Shown here: positions 1 to 11,429 of the stretch, piece after piece
Numbering within the stretch: the stretch's first letter is position 1
Layout: each line of letters starts with the position of its first letter
From: Sedimenticola sp.
Lineage (GTDB): Bacteria > Pseudomonadota > Gammaproteobacteria > Chromatiales > Chromatiaceae
Reading direction: 5' to 3'
DNA length: 32,705 bases
Assembly: GCA_026984055.1 (NCBI GenBank)
Contig: JALSSX010000281.1
Coordinates: 1-32,705, forward strand
The notes under the pieces: model-generated
What the model was told of the DNA's origin: nothing
Database searches by the model: none
The model's input: only the letters and a program-made list of their open reading frames with translations
Program-made: the position numbers and the translations under genes

Positions 1-2043
1 GTCGACGCCGATGGTTTCGGCGAAAGCGTCGAGGTTGGTGATCGTTGGCAGGCAATGGTTGCCTTCACAGATCCAGGCGACCGGTTCGCCGTCGGCTTGA
101 GTGGTTTTTGCTGCCAGCGAGGGGGGCAGGTCGATACTCTCCGGCGGGATCAGGATGGACAATGTCTTTGGCCGGTAGGCGCGATGCACGGCGTCGAGCC
201 AGGGGCGAACAGTCTCGTGGTCGCCGCGAAGGATGATCTGCTGACCGGGATCCAGGAATTCGTCCAGTGCGTCGAGCAGGGTGCAGCAGGCCCAGGGGTT
301 TTGTTCGATGAATCCCCAGGCGGCATGCAGGCAGCGTTCCGCCGCATCCAGGTAGCCCGGATTGTCGAGCAGCCGGCCAAGGCGTAGCAGGGCGCGCGCG
401 GCGATACCGTTGCCAGACGGCGTGGCATTGTCGGCGAAGGGTTTTGGCCGCTGGATCAGATGTTCGTGGTCGTCCGAGGTGAAGAAGAAGCCGCCTTGCT
501 CGCGGTCTTCGAAATGTTTCAGCAGCGCGTCCGCCAGTTGGGTGGCAAAGGTCAGTTCTGCATTCCGCCAGCGGCATTGCAACAGTTCGAGCAAGGCGTC
601 GAGCAGAAAGGCGTAGTCGTCCAGGTAGGCGTTCAGGTGGGCCTTGCCGTCCTTGCTGGTGGCCAGCAGACGCTTGCCATCCCATAGCTGTTCGTGGATG
701 AACCGCAGCGCGCGGGTTGCGGAGTCCAGCATGCTGGCATCGTTGAGCAGGCGCGCGGCGCGCGCTATGCCGCTGATCATCAAGGCGTTCCAGGCGGTTA
801 GGATCTTTTCGTCGCGACCAGGGTGGATGCGCTGCTCGCGGGCCAGAAAGAGTTTCTCGCGGGCCGATTCCAGGTGTTGTCGGGCGGTTTCCAAGGGCAT
901 GCCGAGTCGTTCGGCGATCGCGTCCAGTGGGACGAAGACGTGCAGGTGCCAGGTGCCCTCGAAGTTTGCCGGTCGGTCCAGCCCCCAATGGGGCGCGGCG
1001 ATAGCGTATTCCGGCGCATCGAGCAGGGTTTCGACCTGTTGCGGCGTCCAGGTGTAGAAACGCCCCTCGGCGCCCTCGCTGTCGGCATCCAGCGAGGAGT
1101 AATAGCCGCCTTGCGGTGATTGCATCTCGCGCATCACCCAGGCGGCGGTGTGTTTTGCGGTGGTGGCGAACAATGGCTTGCCGGTTGCCCGCCAGGCGTC
1201 GGCGTACAGGCCGAGCAGCGGGCCGTTGTCGTACAGCATTTTCTCAAAATGTGGAATCATCCAGTCGTCGTCCACGGAGTAACGGCAGAAACCACCGCCG
1301 AGTTGGTCGTCGATGCCGCCATCGGCCATCCGTTCCAAGGTGAAGTCGACCATCTCCAGAGCCTTCTGGTCGCCGCTGGCCGCCCAGTGACGTAGCAGGC
1401 GTTCGAGATTGCTCGGGTGCGGGAACTTCGGCGCCTTGCCAAAGCCGCCGCGTTTCGCGTCGAACTGTTGGGCGAGCGCGCGGCGCGCGAGATCCAGTGG
1501 TGCGTTGTTCAGTTCGCCCATCGACGTGGTGGATGAGTCCACTTGTTTCAGCGCCTCCAGCAGCGCCTGGTTTTGTTCACGAATCGCTTCCTGTTGTTCC
1601 TGCCAGGCGTCGCTGATCTGTTGCAAAAGATCACGGAAAGCCGGCAGCCGATGGCGCGGCGTCGGCGGGAAGTAGGTGCCGGCAAAGAACGGCATATGGT
1701 CATCCGGGGTCAGAAAGACAGTCAGTGGCCAGCCGCCGGGGCGCTGCACCAGCAACTGGTGGGCGGTCTGGTATATCTGGTCCAGATCGGGGCGTTCCTC
1801 TCGGTCGACCTTGATATTGACGAATAATGCGTTCATCAGGGCGGCGGTCTGTTCGTCCTCGAAGGATTCATGCGCCATCACATGGCACCAATGGCAGGCG
1901 GAATAGCCAATGGACAGCAGGATCGGCTTGTTTTGTTCGCGCGCGGCCCGTAACGCTTCGGGTCCCCATTCCCACCAATCGACCGGGTTGCCGGCGTGCT
2001 GTTGCAGATAGGGGCTGGTGGCGTGCTTCAGTCGGTTGCTCAT
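1..2043 (-). CDS. Thioredoxin domain-containing protein, DUF255/YyaL (spermatogenesis-associated protein 20-like) family; 3' end outside window
   Basis: Open minus frame from ATG at 2043 ([31 protein letters not shown]...[18 protein letters not shown]) through position 1 (...[25 protein letters not shown]). Absent from the ORF track because no stop lies in the window. CHWCHVM and NPVDW motifs are typical of the family. Confidence 0.93.
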   Translation of the reverse strand, partial: MSNRLKHATSPYLQQHAGNPVDWWEWGPEALRAAREQNKPILLSIGYSACHWCHVMAHESFEDEQTAALMNALFVNIKVDREERPDLDQIYQTAHQLLVQRPGGWPLTVFLTPDDHMPFFAGTYFPPTPRHRLPAFRDLLQQISDAWQEQQEAIREQNQALLEALKQVDSSTTSMGELNNAPLDLARRALAQQFDAKRGGFGKAPKFPHPSNLERLLRHWAASGDQKALEMVDFTLERMADGGIDDQLGGGFCRYSVDDDWMIPHFEKMLYDNGPLLGLYADAWRATGKPLFATTAKHTAAWVMREMQSPQGGYYSSLDADSEGAEGRFYTWTPQQVETLLDAPEYAIAAPHWGLDRPANFEGTWHLHVFVPLDAIAERLGMPLETARQHLESAREKLFLAREQRIHPGRDEKILTAWNALMISGIARAARLLNDASMLDSATRALRFIHEQLWDGKRLLATSKDGKAHLNAYLDDYAFLLDALLELLQCRWRNAELTFATQLADALLKHFEDREQGGFFFTSDDHEHLIQRPKPFADNATPSGNGIAARALLRLGRLLDNPGYLDAAERCLHAAWGFIEQNPWACCTLLDALDEFLDPGQQIILRGDHETVRPWLDAVHRAYRPKTLSILIPPESIDLPPSLAAKTTQADGEPVAWICEGNHCLPTITNLDAFAETIGVD

Positions 2044-2111
2044 CGTGGCATTCATCACTGTTGAAAGACGGTATCATACGGGACTTTTTTCACAGTCAGT
2101 GGATTTCTCTC

Positions 2112-3311
2112 ATGTCCTTACCCCTGTTGAAACTCCGGAAAAACCAGGATAGACGCCTGCGCGCCGGGCATCCGTGGATCTATAGCAACGAGGTCGATGT
2201 CGCCGTGACGCCGCTGAAAGCCATGGAACCGGGGCAGTTGGCGCAGATTCAGAATGCCGCTGGAAAATGGCAGGGCTATGCCTATGTCAATCCGCATTCG
2301 CTGATCTGCGCGAGGCTGCTGAGTCGTGACCGGGATCATGTGCCAGACCGCTCCCTGGTGGTGCATCGCATCAAGATCGCATTGGCTGGCCGTAAGCGCC
2401 TGTATGCCGAACCCTGTTACCGGCTGGTATTCGGTGAGGCCGATGGTCTGCCCGGTCTGGTGGTCGATCGCTATGCCGATGTGCTTGCCGTGCAGATCGG
2501 CACGGCCGGCATGGAGCGCATGCGCGATGATATCGTCGCGGCGTTGGACAAGGTGTTGCAGCCGAGCGCGATCTTGTTGCGCAATGACAGTCCGGCGCGC
2601 GAGGTCGAGGGACTGACGCGCTATATCGAGCCAGTCAAGGGGACAGTACCCGAGTATGTCGCGGTGACGGAGAACGGCGCGCGTTTCGAGGTATCCTTGA
2701 CTGAGGGGCAGAAGACCGGCTGGTTCTTCGATCAGGCCTACAATCGTGATCTGATGACACGCTTCGTCGACGGCAAGCGAGTGTTGGATGTGTTCAGCTA
2801 TGTCGGTGGCTGGGGGATACGCGCGGCGCTGGCAGGCGCCCGGCGGGTCACGCTGGTGGATGCTTCCGGACATGCGATCGACATGGGGCTGCGCAACGCC
2901 GAACTGAATGGCGTGGAGAAATCCGTCGATGCGTTGCAGGGCGATGCCTTCGATGTCCTAAGGGCCTTGCGCGAGCAGCGTCAGCGTTTCGATGTGGTCG
3001 TCGTCGATCCACCTGCCTTCATCAAGAAGCGCAAGGATCACAAGGCGGGCGCGATGGCCTATCAACGTATCAACGATGCGGCGTTGAGGGTATTGGAAAG
3101 GGATGGAATACTGATCAGCTCGTCTTGCTCGCACCATTTTCCGGAAGAGCAGTTGCTGGATCGTGTGCAACGCGCCGCACGACATACGGATCGGTTTGTG
3201 CAATTACTATTGCGTGGCAGTCAGGCGCCGGATCATCCGGTGCATCCGGCGATCACCGAGACACATTACCTGAAGGCCCTGTACTTTCGGAGTTTGACGG
3301 GGTTCATGTAA
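2112..3311 (+). CDS. rlmI: Class I SAM-dependent 23S rRNA (cytosine-C5)-methyltransferase, RlmI-like
   Basis: ATG at 2112 (MSLPLLKLRKNQDRRLRAGHPWIYSNEV), PUA-like N-terminus, VLDVFSYVGGWGIRAALAGA, VVVDPPAFIK, SSCSHHF motifs. The ORF call from 1827 is over-extended. Confidence 0.9.
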   Translation: MSLPLLKLRKNQDRRLRAGHPWIYSNEVDVAVTPLKAMEPGQLAQIQNAAGKWQGYAYVNPHSLICARLLSRDRDHVPDRSLVVHRIKIALAGRKRLYAEPCYRLVFGEADGLPGLVVDRYADVLAVQIGTAGMERMRDDIVAALDKVLQPSAILLRNDSPAREVEGLTRYIEPVKGTVPEYVAVTENGARFEVSLTEGQKTGWFFDQAYNRDLMTRFVDGKRVLDVFSYVGGWGIRAALAGARRVTLVDASGHAIDMGLRNAELNGVEKSVDALQGDAFDVLRALREQRQRFDVVVVDPPAFIKKRKDHKAGAMAYQRINDAALRVLERDGILISSSCSHHFPEEQLLDRVQRAARHTDRFVQLLLRGSQAPDHPVHPAITETHYLKALYFRSLTGFM

Positions 3312-3430
3312 ATCAATGGCCATGGCCAGGCAAACCTTGGAATTTTTGCGAATCCTTTCGTCCCGTGCCAGGAATGGAACGGCGCGCATGAGAAAATCGG
3401 GTGTTTAAGGGGCGTGACGGTAATGGGGAA

Positions 3431-3457
3431 AGGGTCGGGAAGCCGCGTCCCGACCCT
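3431..3457. terminator. Perfect 10-bp hairpin AGGGTCGGGA-agccgcg-TCCCGACCCT between convergent genes
   Basis: Inverted repeat read directly, followed by gtgtttt; lies between rlmI (+) and the XRE regulator (-). Confidence 0.65.
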
Positions 3458-3502
3458 GTGTTTTGGAAACGCATCGCGCGCGCGTTTCTCACTGGTGGAC
3501 GG

Positions 3503-3859
3503 CTAGTATTCCAGCAGGTCCATGATCTCTTGATGAATACGCTCCTTGTCCGCCGGCGGTAGTTTCGACCAGGCTTCGGCGACTTCCAGTGCCTCCTCGG
3601 GAAGTTGCGCGCTGTATTCATCACCGAACATCAGCCATGCCGGATTGACGTTGAGCACGTCAGCGATTTCGTTGATCTTGCGGGGGCGTAGGCTCTTGCC
3701 GTTCTCGATCTTCTGGATAACGGCCTGGTTGGTGCCTGCCTGGCGGGCAAGCTCTTCCTGGGTCCAACCCATTTGGCGGCGTTGATAGCGCAGGCGCTCG
3801 CCGAGTGTTTTCAAATGCCTGCTTATCCCATTGGTAAGTGTCATGCTAACTAGCCTCAA
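3503..3859 (-). CDS. XRE-family helix-turn-helix transcriptional regulator
   Basis: LGERLRYQRRQMGWTQEELARQAGTNQAVIQKIENGKSLRPRKINEIADVLNVNPAWLMFG: classic HTH_3. Confidence 0.9.
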   Translation of the reverse strand: MRLVSMTLTNGISRHLKTLGERLRYQRRQMGWTQEELARQAGTNQAVIQKIENGKSLRPRKINEIADVLNVNPAWLMFGDEYSAQLPEEALEVAEAWSKLPPADKERIHQEIMDLLEY

Positions 3860-4086
3860 ATTTTGATTTGATGGTATTGCCGCTGCCGTTAATCTTGCTT
3901 ATTTTCACAAGAGGAAAATATGCGGAATCTGACAGTGACGTGTTGTTGTGTAATACCGCTAACGGCGTTCCCACGGCTAACTTGAGGACGGATGTTCCCG
4001 GTTAATGCTATCGATCTTAATCGGATAATTATAGCGGGGAAGTGAAACAAATACCGTAAATGCTGGTTACTGAAGAAGTTTATTCC

Positions 4087-5343
4087 TTATTTCAGTAGTA
4101 TTGAGGTATTCAGGCGGGATTTTATTTCGGTAAGGATTTTCTGATAGGCGTCACTCTCTGTGTTGGTAAAACGCCGCGAGAAAGCATTCGCCGACAAACG
4201 TTCCGGAAGGTCTTCGATACGTGGCAGCAAATCGCCGTCGAGAATACCCCTGGCAATGATTTTCTGTATCTCGGTTGCGGAGTTCCTGGTAATCGTGGCG
4301 CGTTCTCCAAAACGCGTACCGGCCATGTCGGCGGCCAAGTCGGTGAAACTGAATCCACTGCCACGCCAACTGTCGCGAATTTCCTTGTACAGACCGATGG
4401 CGTTTGCCAAGCTGGTATCGCTGCCGACGGTGATGCCAGCCGAGATCAGAAAATGTTGTGCCAGATCGCGGCGGCCGCGCAGCACCGGATAGATTTTCAG
4501 CGGTTGTGGTTTGCTGCTGTGCCCATGAACCAGCGCGGACATGCCATGACCACCGACCCAGGCGGCGAGGATAGCCAGCAGGGCTCGGTTTTCGCCTATC
4601 GGGTCACGGTCGCGCGAACGCTGCCGGGCCGCCTTGAACAGAGGGGGCAGCAGTTTGTACAGCGATACCTTGGTGAATGCGCGGAATTGCCGACTGGTTC
4701 GCGCCAGTGCCTGGTAGTAGAAATCCAGGCTGTGTTGATCCAGGGCGCCGAGCAGGCTGACGCGCATCGTGTCCAGGCTGTCCTGGCTCCAATGGTAGAG
4801 GGCATAAAGGCGGTCGTCGAAGAATTTGACGCGCCGCACCATATTGAGGATGGGTCCCACGCGGCTGTCTTTCGACAACAGATGGCGCGCCAGACAGGAC
4901 AGAGGTGGTAAGACGGCCTCTGGCAGCCTCAATGAACCGATCTTTAGCTCGATGATGCGCGGATAGGGATTGGCATCGGAGATCGCCAGTTGCAGGTTGA
5001 TCCAACGGTGTGGTAACAGTTTGGGTAGTTTTAGGCTCAGGCGCGCGGCCATCTTTCCTCGTGTCAAGTGGAGATCGGTCGAGCCCCTGCCGGTGCGTTT
5101 CAGAAGATAGTTCAGCGCGACATTCAAGTCATGCTGGCTGAGCAGCAGATGGCGGGTAAGGCTGTTGTGCCTGCGTCGCGGGTCATGCTGGCGGAGGAGA
5201 GCCTCGGCATGCGCGATGTCGGTGGGGGATAGCTCGTACTGGGTGCCGGGCAAGGGTGTCGCGCTGGTGGCCAGCATAAGCAACCCGATGGCGGCGATGA
5301 AGGCAACGACCAGCAGCCAGAAGAGAAACCGCAGTGTTCGCAT
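4087..5343 (-). CDS. Conserved hypothetical membrane-anchored protein
   Basis: 418-aa ORF with an N-terminal hydrophobic segment (MRTLRFLFWLLVVAFIAAIGLLML); no family recognised with certainty. Confidence 0.75.
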   Translation of the reverse strand: MRTLRFLFWLLVVAFIAAIGLLMLATSATPLPGTQYELSPTDIAHAEALLRQHDPRRRHNSLTRHLLLSQHDLNVALNYLLKRTGRGSTDLHLTRGKMAARLSLKLPKLLPHRWINLQLAISDANPYPRIIELKIGSLRLPEAVLPPLSCLARHLLSKDSRVGPILNMVRRVKFFDDRLYALYHWSQDSLDTMRVSLLGALDQHSLDFYYQALARTSRQFRAFTKVSLYKLLPPLFKAARQRSRDRDPIGENRALLAILAAWVGGHGMSALVHGHSSKPQPLKIYPVLRGRRDLAQHFLISAGITVGSDTSLANAIGLYKEIRDSWRGSGFSFTDLAADMAGTRFGERATITRNSATEIQKIIARGILDGDLLPRIEDLPERLSANAFSRRFTNTESDAYQKILTEIKSRLNTSILLK

Positions 5344-5437
5344 CGGCGCAGCATAACGAATGTTTGGCGGCGGACCAAGTGACGACGCGGTTTCTTCGTC
5401 CCGCTACCGGTTTTGCCGGAATGATATACTCCGCAGC

Positions 5438-6280
5438 ATGATCTATCCCGCTATTGACCCCGTGATTTTCTCCCTTGGTCCGATCAAGGTGCATTGGTAC
5501 GGACTGATGTATCTGTTTGGCTTTGCCGGCGCCTGGTGGCTGGGGCGTCTGCGCGTGCGCCGCCCTGGCGCGGTTATTACGACACGGGAGATGGATGATC
5601 TGTTGTTCTACGCGGCGGTGGGCGTAGTGTTGGGCGGGCGCATCGGTTATCAGTTGTTCTATGGACTGGACAGCCTGTTGGCGGACCCCTTGCAGCTGTT
5701 TCGCATCTGGCAGGGGGGGATGTCGTTCCATGGTGGCTTGCTAGGCGTGCTGCTGGCGATGTGGCTGTTTGGGCGCAAGCACCAACTGGGCTTCTTCCAA
5801 TTGACGGATTTCATTGCTCCCTTGGTGCCGGTCGGCTTGTTTGCCGGGCGCATCGGGAACTTCATCAATGGCGAACTCTGGGGCAAGGCCACCGATCTGC
5901 CCTGGGGCATGCGTTTGCCATGTCTGGAATTTCCACGTTATTGCGAGCAGTTGCCGGCCGCCATGCTGTACTCTCTGCCCCATCACCCGAGCATGCTCTA
6001 TGAGGCGCTATTGGAAGGGCCGGTGTTGTTCGCGCTGCTGTGGTGGTTCTCGTCGCGTTCGCGGCCGACGATGGCGGTATCCGGGCTGTTTCTGCTGGCT
6101 TATGGCCTGTTCCGCTTTGGCGTGGAGTTCGTGCGCTTGCCGGATGCGCATATCGGTTATCTCGCCTGGGGCTGGTTGACCGAGGGCCAGGTGTTGAGCA
6201 CGCCGATGATTCTGTTCGGACTGTTGTTGTTGGTGCTGGCATATCGCGGTCGCGAGACAGACGATGCGGCCGTATCTTGA
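5438..6280 (+). CDS. lgt: Prolipoprotein diacylglyceryl transferase
   Basis: [29 protein letters not shown]..., [30 protein letters not shown] signature. Confidence 0.97.
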   Translation: MIYPAIDPVIFSLGPIKVHWYGLMYLFGFAGAWWLGRLRVRRPGAVITTREMDDLLFYAAVGVVLGGRIGYQLFYGLDSLLADPLQLFRIWQGGMSFHGGLLGVLLAMWLFGRKHQLGFFQLTDFIAPLVPVGLFAGRIGNFINGELWGKATDLPWGMRLPCLEFPRYCEQLPAAMLYSLPHHPSMLYEALLEGPVLFALLWWFSSRSRPTMAVSGLFLLAYGLFRFGVEFVRLPDAHIGYLAWGWLTEGQVLSTPMILFGLLLLVLAYRGRETDDAAVS

Positions 6281-7058
6281 ACTGATGCGCCATGTGCGCG
6301 AACACGGTACGCGCAAGCAGGATCGTACCGGCACCGGTACGCTCAGTGTGTTCGGCTATCAGATGCGCTTCGATCTGCAACAGGGCTTTCCGCTGTTGAC
6401 GACGAAGAAATTGCATCTGCGCTCTATCATCCACGAACTGCTGTGGTTTCTGCGCGGCGATACCAATATCGCTTATCTGCGCGACAACGGGGTGCGCATC
6501 TGGGATGCATGGGCCGATGAAAACGGTGATCTTGGGCCAGTATACGGCTACCAGTGGCGATCCTGGCCTGCCCCGGATGGACGGCATATCGATCAGATCG
6601 CACGCTTGCTGGAGCGGATCCGAACAACGCCGGATTCACGGCGCTTGATCGTGTCGGCATGGAACCCTGCGCTGGTGGACGATATGGCGCTGCCGCCTTG
6701 CCACGCACTTTTTCAATTCTACGTCGCCGATGGGCGTCTCTCGTGCCAGCTCTATCAGCGCAGCGCGGACATTTTTCTGGGCGTGCCATTCAATATTGCC
6801 TCGTATGCGTTGTTGACGCTGATGATCGCTCAGGTCACCGGCTATCAAGCAGGTGAATTCATCCATTCCCTCGGTGATGCGCACCTGTACCTGAACCATC
6901 TGGAGCAGGTGGATCTACAATTGTCGCGCGAACCACTGGTGTTGCCGCGCATGCGGTTGGATCCGACGGTCGACGACCTGTTCGCTTTCCGCTTCGATAG
7001 CTTCGAATTGCTCGATTACCAGACGCATCCACATATCAAGGCGGAGGTCGCGGTATAG
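6264..7058 (+). CDS. thyA: Thymidylate synthase
   Basis: [53 protein letters not shown]. Overlaps the lgt end by 17 bp. Confidence 0.98.
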   Translation: MRPYLELMRHVREHGTRKQDRTGTGTLSVFGYQMRFDLQQGFPLLTTKKLHLRSIIHELLWFLRGDTNIAYLRDNGVRIWDAWADENGDLGPVYGYQWRSWPAPDGRHIDQIARLLERIRTTPDSRRLIVSAWNPALVDDMALPPCHALFQFYVADGRLSCQLYQRSADIFLGVPFNIASYALLTLMIAQVTGYQAGEFIHSLGDAHLYLNHLEQVDLQLSREPLVLPRMRLDPTVDDLFAFRFDSFELLDYQTHPHIKAEVAV

Positions 7059-7108
7059 GCGGCTTGCAGGTAACCGATCACGTACTTTCGCGTTAACAGG
7101 CTCTAACA

Positions 7109-7148
7109 GGCCGTTGAAAAAGTCCTTTCATGGACTTTTTCAACGGCC
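7109..7148. repeat. Perfect 17-bp palindrome (GGCCGTTGAAAAAGTCC-tttcat-GGACTTTTTCAACGGCC); terminator/dispersed repeat candidate
   Basis: Inverted repeat read directly. A related palindrome lies at 29707-29749. Confidence 0.85.
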
Positions 7149-7212
7149 AGCTAAAGACTTTTCAGCGCGTGCCGCTTGGAATCTGGACCCGTTACCAGAT
7201 TCAGGGAGTATC

Positions 7213-8550
7213 GTGAGCGTACCCGAACAAGCCATGACGTCGCTTTCCGGCGAGGAACGCAGCGAATTGGAGATGCTGCGTGCCCAGGTCGAGGAATTGT
7301 CGCGTTCAGGCCATCAGTTGATTTCCACCCAGACGCAGATGCAGTCCTTGTTGCACAATGCCTCGGATGCGATCATCGAATTCGAGCCGGATGGCACGGT
7401 GAAGTCGTTCAACAGCGCGGCAGAGGCTGTCTTTCATTGCGCCGAGATCGAGCTGCTGTTCCAGAAAATCGACCATCTGATCCCTTGTCCGAAACATTTC
7501 GATGGTGACGTGCCCGCTTATCTGCTGTGGTATCGCGATAATGTCCAGGATCAGTATGAGCAACCTCTGAAGGGTCGGACCCGTGATGGCGAGGATCTGT
7601 TGCTGGCGGTGTCGGTGGGCATCATCGAATCGAACGACCTGTTGTTGTTCGACGACAGCTTCGATGAAGCGAATGCCGGTGGCGACGATGCGCCGACTTT
7701 CGAGGCTTTCCTCTGCATCCTGCGCGATCTCACCGAGCGCAAGCGCATCGACGCCGAGCTGGAGCGCCATCGCAACGAGTTGGAGGCGCTGGTGCGGGAG
7801 CAGCTTGTCGAGATCGTCGCGGCCAAGGAGGCGGCGGAGCAAGCCAATCGCGCGAAATCCGAGTTCCTGGCGAATATGTCGCATGAGCTACGTACGCCGA
7901 TGCACGCCATCCTGAGTTTTGCCGACTTCGGCATCAAGAAGATCGACAGGGCCAGGCCGGAGAAACTGCAACAGTATTTCAGTCGCATCCATACCGCCGG
8001 CGAGCGCCTGCTCGGCATGATCAACGATCTGTTGGATCTTGCCAAGTCTGAGGCGGGTAGCCTGAGCTACAATATGGCCGAGCACGATCTACGCGAGGTC
8101 ATCGCGGTGGTCAGCGACGAGATGTCCAGCTTGGTCGAGACGAAGGGTTTGTTCCTGGATGTCGATATTCAGGCCGACGACACCCGGCTGGAGATGGATC
8201 GCGAACGCATCGGCCAGGTATTGCGCAATCTGCTGTCGAATGCGATCAAGTTCACGCCTGAAGGTAAGCGCATCCGCTTGCGCATCACGACGGATGCCGA
8301 TGTGATATCGATCGAATGCGCTGATCAGGGCATTGGAATTCCGGAGGATGAACTCGACGCGGTATTCGATAAGTTTGTGCAGAGCAGCCGCACCCAGAAT
8401 GGTACCGGCGGTACCGGCCTGGGCTTGCCGATCTGCAAGGAGATCGTCGAGGCTCACGCTGGCGCGATTCGTGCGGCGAGCAACGCGGATGGCGGCGCTT
8501 CCTTCCATGTCGATCTGCCTAAAGTCCCCGCCGGGCAGGCCGATGGCTGA
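7213..8550 (+). CDS. PAS domain-containing sensor histidine kinase
   Basis: GTG at 7213 with upstream AGGGAG. H-box NMSHELRTPMHAILSFADF, N-box NLLSNAIKFTPEGKRI, G-box DQGIGIPEDE / GTGLGLPICKEIV. The ORF call from 7114 begins inside the palindrome and is probably too long. Confidence 0.9.
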   Translation: MSVPEQAMTSLSGEERSELEMLRAQVEELSRSGHQLISTQTQMQSLLHNASDAIIEFEPDGTVKSFNSAAEAVFHCAEIELLFQKIDHLIPCPKHFDGDVPAYLLWYRDNVQDQYEQPLKGRTRDGEDLLLAVSVGIIESNDLLLFDDSFDEANAGGDDAPTFEAFLCILRDLTERKRIDAELERHRNELEALVREQLVEIVAAKEAAEQANRAKSEFLANMSHELRTPMHAILSFADFGIKKIDRARPEKLQQYFSRIHTAGERLLGMINDLLDLAKSEAGSLSYNMAEHDLREVIAVVSDEMSSLVETKGLFLDVDIQADDTRLEMDRERIGQVLRNLLSNAIKFTPEGKRIRLRITTDADVISIECADQGIGIPEDELDAVFDKFVQSSRTQNGTGGTGLGLPICKEIVEAHAGAIRAASNADGGASFHVDLPKVPAGQADG

Positions 8551-8581
8551 TTCCGTGAGCCTAGCAACCGGAGGGACCGCC

Positions 8582-9496
8582 GTGTCCGATATCACTATCC
8601 TGCTCGTCGACGATGAGCCCTTCAATCTGGAGATCCTTGAGGAATATCTGGAGGATGGCGGCTATACCCTGGATACCGCCGACGATGGCGCCGAAGCATG
8701 GGAAAAGCTGGAGGCCGACCCTGGTGGCTACGATATCGTCATCCTCGATCGCATGATGCCGCGCATGGATGGGCTGGAGGTGCTGAGGCGCATGAAGGCG
8801 CACAACGAACTCGATACCGTGCCCGTGATCCTGCAAACCGCGATGGCCGCGCAAGACGAGATCAACGCCGGCCTGGCGGCTGGCGCCTTCTATTACCTGA
8901 CCAAGCCGTTCGACGAGGAAATGCTACGAAACGTCGTGGCGACAGCGGTCGAGGACCGGCGCCGCTATCGTCAGATGCAGGAATCCATCGATGCGGCGTC
9001 ACGTCTGTTCGGCATGATGCGCCGCGCCAGCTTCCAGATTCGCACGGTGGAAGAGAGTCGCGACCTGGCCACCATGCTGGCGAATGCCTGCCCTGACCCG
9101 AATCGCTCCGTGGTCGGCTTACTGGAGCTTCTGTTGAATGCTGTCGAGCACGGTAACCTGGGTATCACCTATGAGGAGAAATCGGTGCTGCGTGAGCAGG
9201 GTACCTGGGAAGAAGAGATCGAGCGACGCCTGCGCATGCCGGGCTACGCGGAGCGCTGGGTCGATGTCGGCTTCACGCGCGACGACAGCGCGGTGGAGAT
9301 CCATATCAAGGATCAGGGCGAGGGATTCGAGTGGGAGAAATACCTGGATTTCGACCCGGAACGCGCTTTCGACAGCCATGGTCGCGGCATCGCGATGTCA
9401 CGCATGATGAGCTTCGACGAGCTGGCTTATCGCGGCCGGGGGAATGAGGTGGTCGTCAAGGTCTATCTCGGTCAGGCGCGCCGCGAAGCGGCCTGA
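8582..9496 (+). CDS. Response regulator with C-terminal HATPase_c (RsbW-like) domain
   Basis: GTG at 8582 preceded by GGAGGG. Receiver: ILLVDDEPFNLEILEEYL...VILDRMMPRMDGLEVL...YYLTKPFDEEML. C-terminus: LLELLLNAVEHGNLG...VEIHIKDQGEGFEW...GRGIAMSRMMSFDEL. ATG at 8543 is an alternative start. Confidence 0.9.
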   Translation: MSDITILLVDDEPFNLEILEEYLEDGGYTLDTADDGAEAWEKLEADPGGYDIVILDRMMPRMDGLEVLRRMKAHNELDTVPVILQTAMAAQDEINAGLAAGAFYYLTKPFDEEMLRNVVATAVEDRRRYRQMQESIDAASRLFGMMRRASFQIRTVEESRDLATMLANACPDPNRSVVGLLELLLNAVEHGNLGITYEEKSVLREQGTWEEEIERRLRMPGYAERWVDVGFTRDDSAVEIHIKDQGEGFEWEKYLDFDPERAFDSHGRGIAMSRMMSFDELAYRGRGNEVVVKVYLGQARREAA

Positions 9497-9509
9497 ACGT
9501 CGGATCCGG

Positions 9510-11225
9510 TCAGGATTCGGCGAGCTTGCCGAGCAGGAAGTCCACCGCGCTGTCCCGGGCGATCAGGCTGGCTGTCTCGTCGGTGCGTCCCTTGTATTCG
9601 AACTCACCGGCGTCCAGCGAGCGCTCGCCGATGACGATGCGGTGCGGGATGCCGATCAACTCCATATCCGCGAACATGAAGCCGGGGCGTACCGGCCGGT
9701 CGTCGAGTAGCACATCGATGCCAGCCGCCTGCAATTCCGCATGCAGCGACTCCGCCGCCTCGCGCACACGCGGCGATTTATCCATCTTCATTGGGCAGAT
9801 CGCGACCTCGAACGGGGCGATGGCCGCTGGCCAGACGATGCCGCGATCGTCGTGGTGTTGCTCGATCGCCGCGCCGACGACGCGCGACACGCCAATGCCG
9901 TAGCAGCCCATGATCATGGTTTGGCTCTTGCCGTTCTCGTCCAGCACCTCCGCTTGCAGCGCTTTCGCGTATTTGTCGCCGAGCTGGAAGATGTGCCCGA
10001 CCTCGATGCCGCGCGCAATGGTCAGACTGCCTATTCCATCCGGGCTGGGGTCGCCTTCCTGGACGTTGCGCAGATCGGCCGCGCGGGGCACGGGCAGGTC
10101 GCGTTCCCAGTTCACCCCAGTCAGATGTTTGCCATCCTGGTTGGCGCCGCAGGTGAAATCGACGACCGCCAGCGCGGCGTGGTCGGCAATGATCGGTATC
10201 TCCAGCCCTACCGGGCCGATGGAGCCGGCATGCGCGCCACAGACTGACGGAATCTCGTCATCACCGGCCAGCGTCAACGGCGCGGCGACGCCGTCGAGCT
10301 TGGCGGCCTTCACTTCGTTCAGCGCATGATCGCCACGCAGCACCAGCGCGATCAAGCTGCCTTCCTCCTCGCCGGCGACGATCAGGGTCTTGAGCGTTTG
10401 GCTCGCTGGTAATTTCAGGAAAGTGCTGATCTCCTCGATGCTGTGTTTTCCCGGGGTGTCGACCACCTGCATCGGCTGTCTCGGTTCGGCCCGCGCCGTC
10501 GCTGGCGGAACGGCCTCGGCCATCTCGACGTTCGCGGCATAGTCGCTATTGGTAGAGAAGGCGATGGCGTCCTCGCCGGCGGCGGCGAGGACATGGAATT
10601 CATGCGAGGCATTGCCACCGATGCTGCCGGTATCAGCCTGTACCGCGCGGAATGCAAGCCCGCAGCGGCTGAAGATGCGGCAGTAGGTTTGATACATCTG
10701 CTCGTAGGTCTGTTGCAGCGAAGTCTGATCCAGGTGGAAGGAATAGGCGTCTTTCATGAGGAATTCGCGCGCGCGCATGACGCCGAAGCGTGGCCGGATC
10801 TCATCGCGGAACTTGGTCTGGATCTGGTAGAAATTGATCGGCAGTTGCTTGTAGCTGCGCAGTTCGTTGCGCGCCAGGTCGGTGATGATCTCCTCGTGCG
10901 TCGGGCCGAGGCAGAATTCGCGCTGGTGGCGATCGCGAAAACGCAGTAATTCCGGGCCATATTGCTCCCAGCGGCCCGATTCCTGCCAAAGTTCGGCCGG
11001 TTGCACCACCGGCATCAGCGTCTCCAGCGCGCCGGCGGCGTTCATCTCTTCACGCACGATCCGTTCGACCTTGCGCAGTACGCGCAGGCCCACCGGTAGC
11101 CAGGTGTACAGGCCAGAGGCCAGCTTGCGCACCAGGCCGGCGCGTAGCATCAGTTGGTGACTGGCGATCTCGGCGTCCGCCGGGGTTTCCTTCAGGGTCT
11201 GGATATGGAAGTTGCTGGTGCGCAT
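9510..11225 (-). CDS. proS: Prolyl-tRNA synthetase
   Basis: [62 protein letters not shown]...[49 protein letters not shown]. Confidence 0.98.
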   Translation of the reverse strand: MRTSNFHIQTLKETPADAEIASHQLMLRAGLVRKLASGLYTWLPVGLRVLRKVERIVREEMNAAGALETLMPVVQPAELWQESGRWEQYGPELLRFRDRHQREFCLGPTHEEIITDLARNELRSYKQLPINFYQIQTKFRDEIRPRFGVMRAREFLMKDAYSFHLDQTSLQQTYEQMYQTYCRIFSRCGLAFRAVQADTGSIGGNASHEFHVLAAAGEDAIAFSTNSDYAANVEMAEAVPPATARAEPRQPMQVVDTPGKHSIEEISTFLKLPASQTLKTLIVAGEEEGSLIALVLRGDHALNEVKAAKLDGVAAPLTLAGDDEIPSVCGAHAGSIGPVGLEIPIIADHAALAVVDFTCGANQDGKHLTGVNWERDLPVPRAADLRNVQEGDPSPDGIGSLTIARGIEVGHIFQLGDKYAKALQAEVLDENGKSQTMIMGCYGIGVSRVVGAAIEQHHDDRGIVWPAAIAPFEVAICPMKMDKSPRVREAAESLHAELQAAGIDVLLDDRPVRPGFMFADMELIGIPHRIVIGERSLDAGEFEYKGRTDETASLIARDSAVDFLLGKLAES

Positions 11226-11429
11226 GCTGGTGGTTCCCGGTCTTGGAATAAAACGCGAATATCTATGGCCAAAGTCAGCCGAACGTCGGCATAAAGTGTG
11301 TGCGCCATTCCTGGCAAGGCGCGAGGAGGCCATGGGGTGCTTTCCACAACGAGCGATACCGCCAGGGACGAAAAGGAGCGCGCAATACTTCCGAGGTTTG
11401 GCTGACCGTGGCGATATCTTACCAAAGCC

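Noticed and set aside
65-988. 307-aa minus-strand ORF in the ORF track
   Set aside because: Arg/Pro-rich out-of-frame translation of the DUF255/thioredoxin-domain gene, whose true frame runs off the window and is missing from the track.
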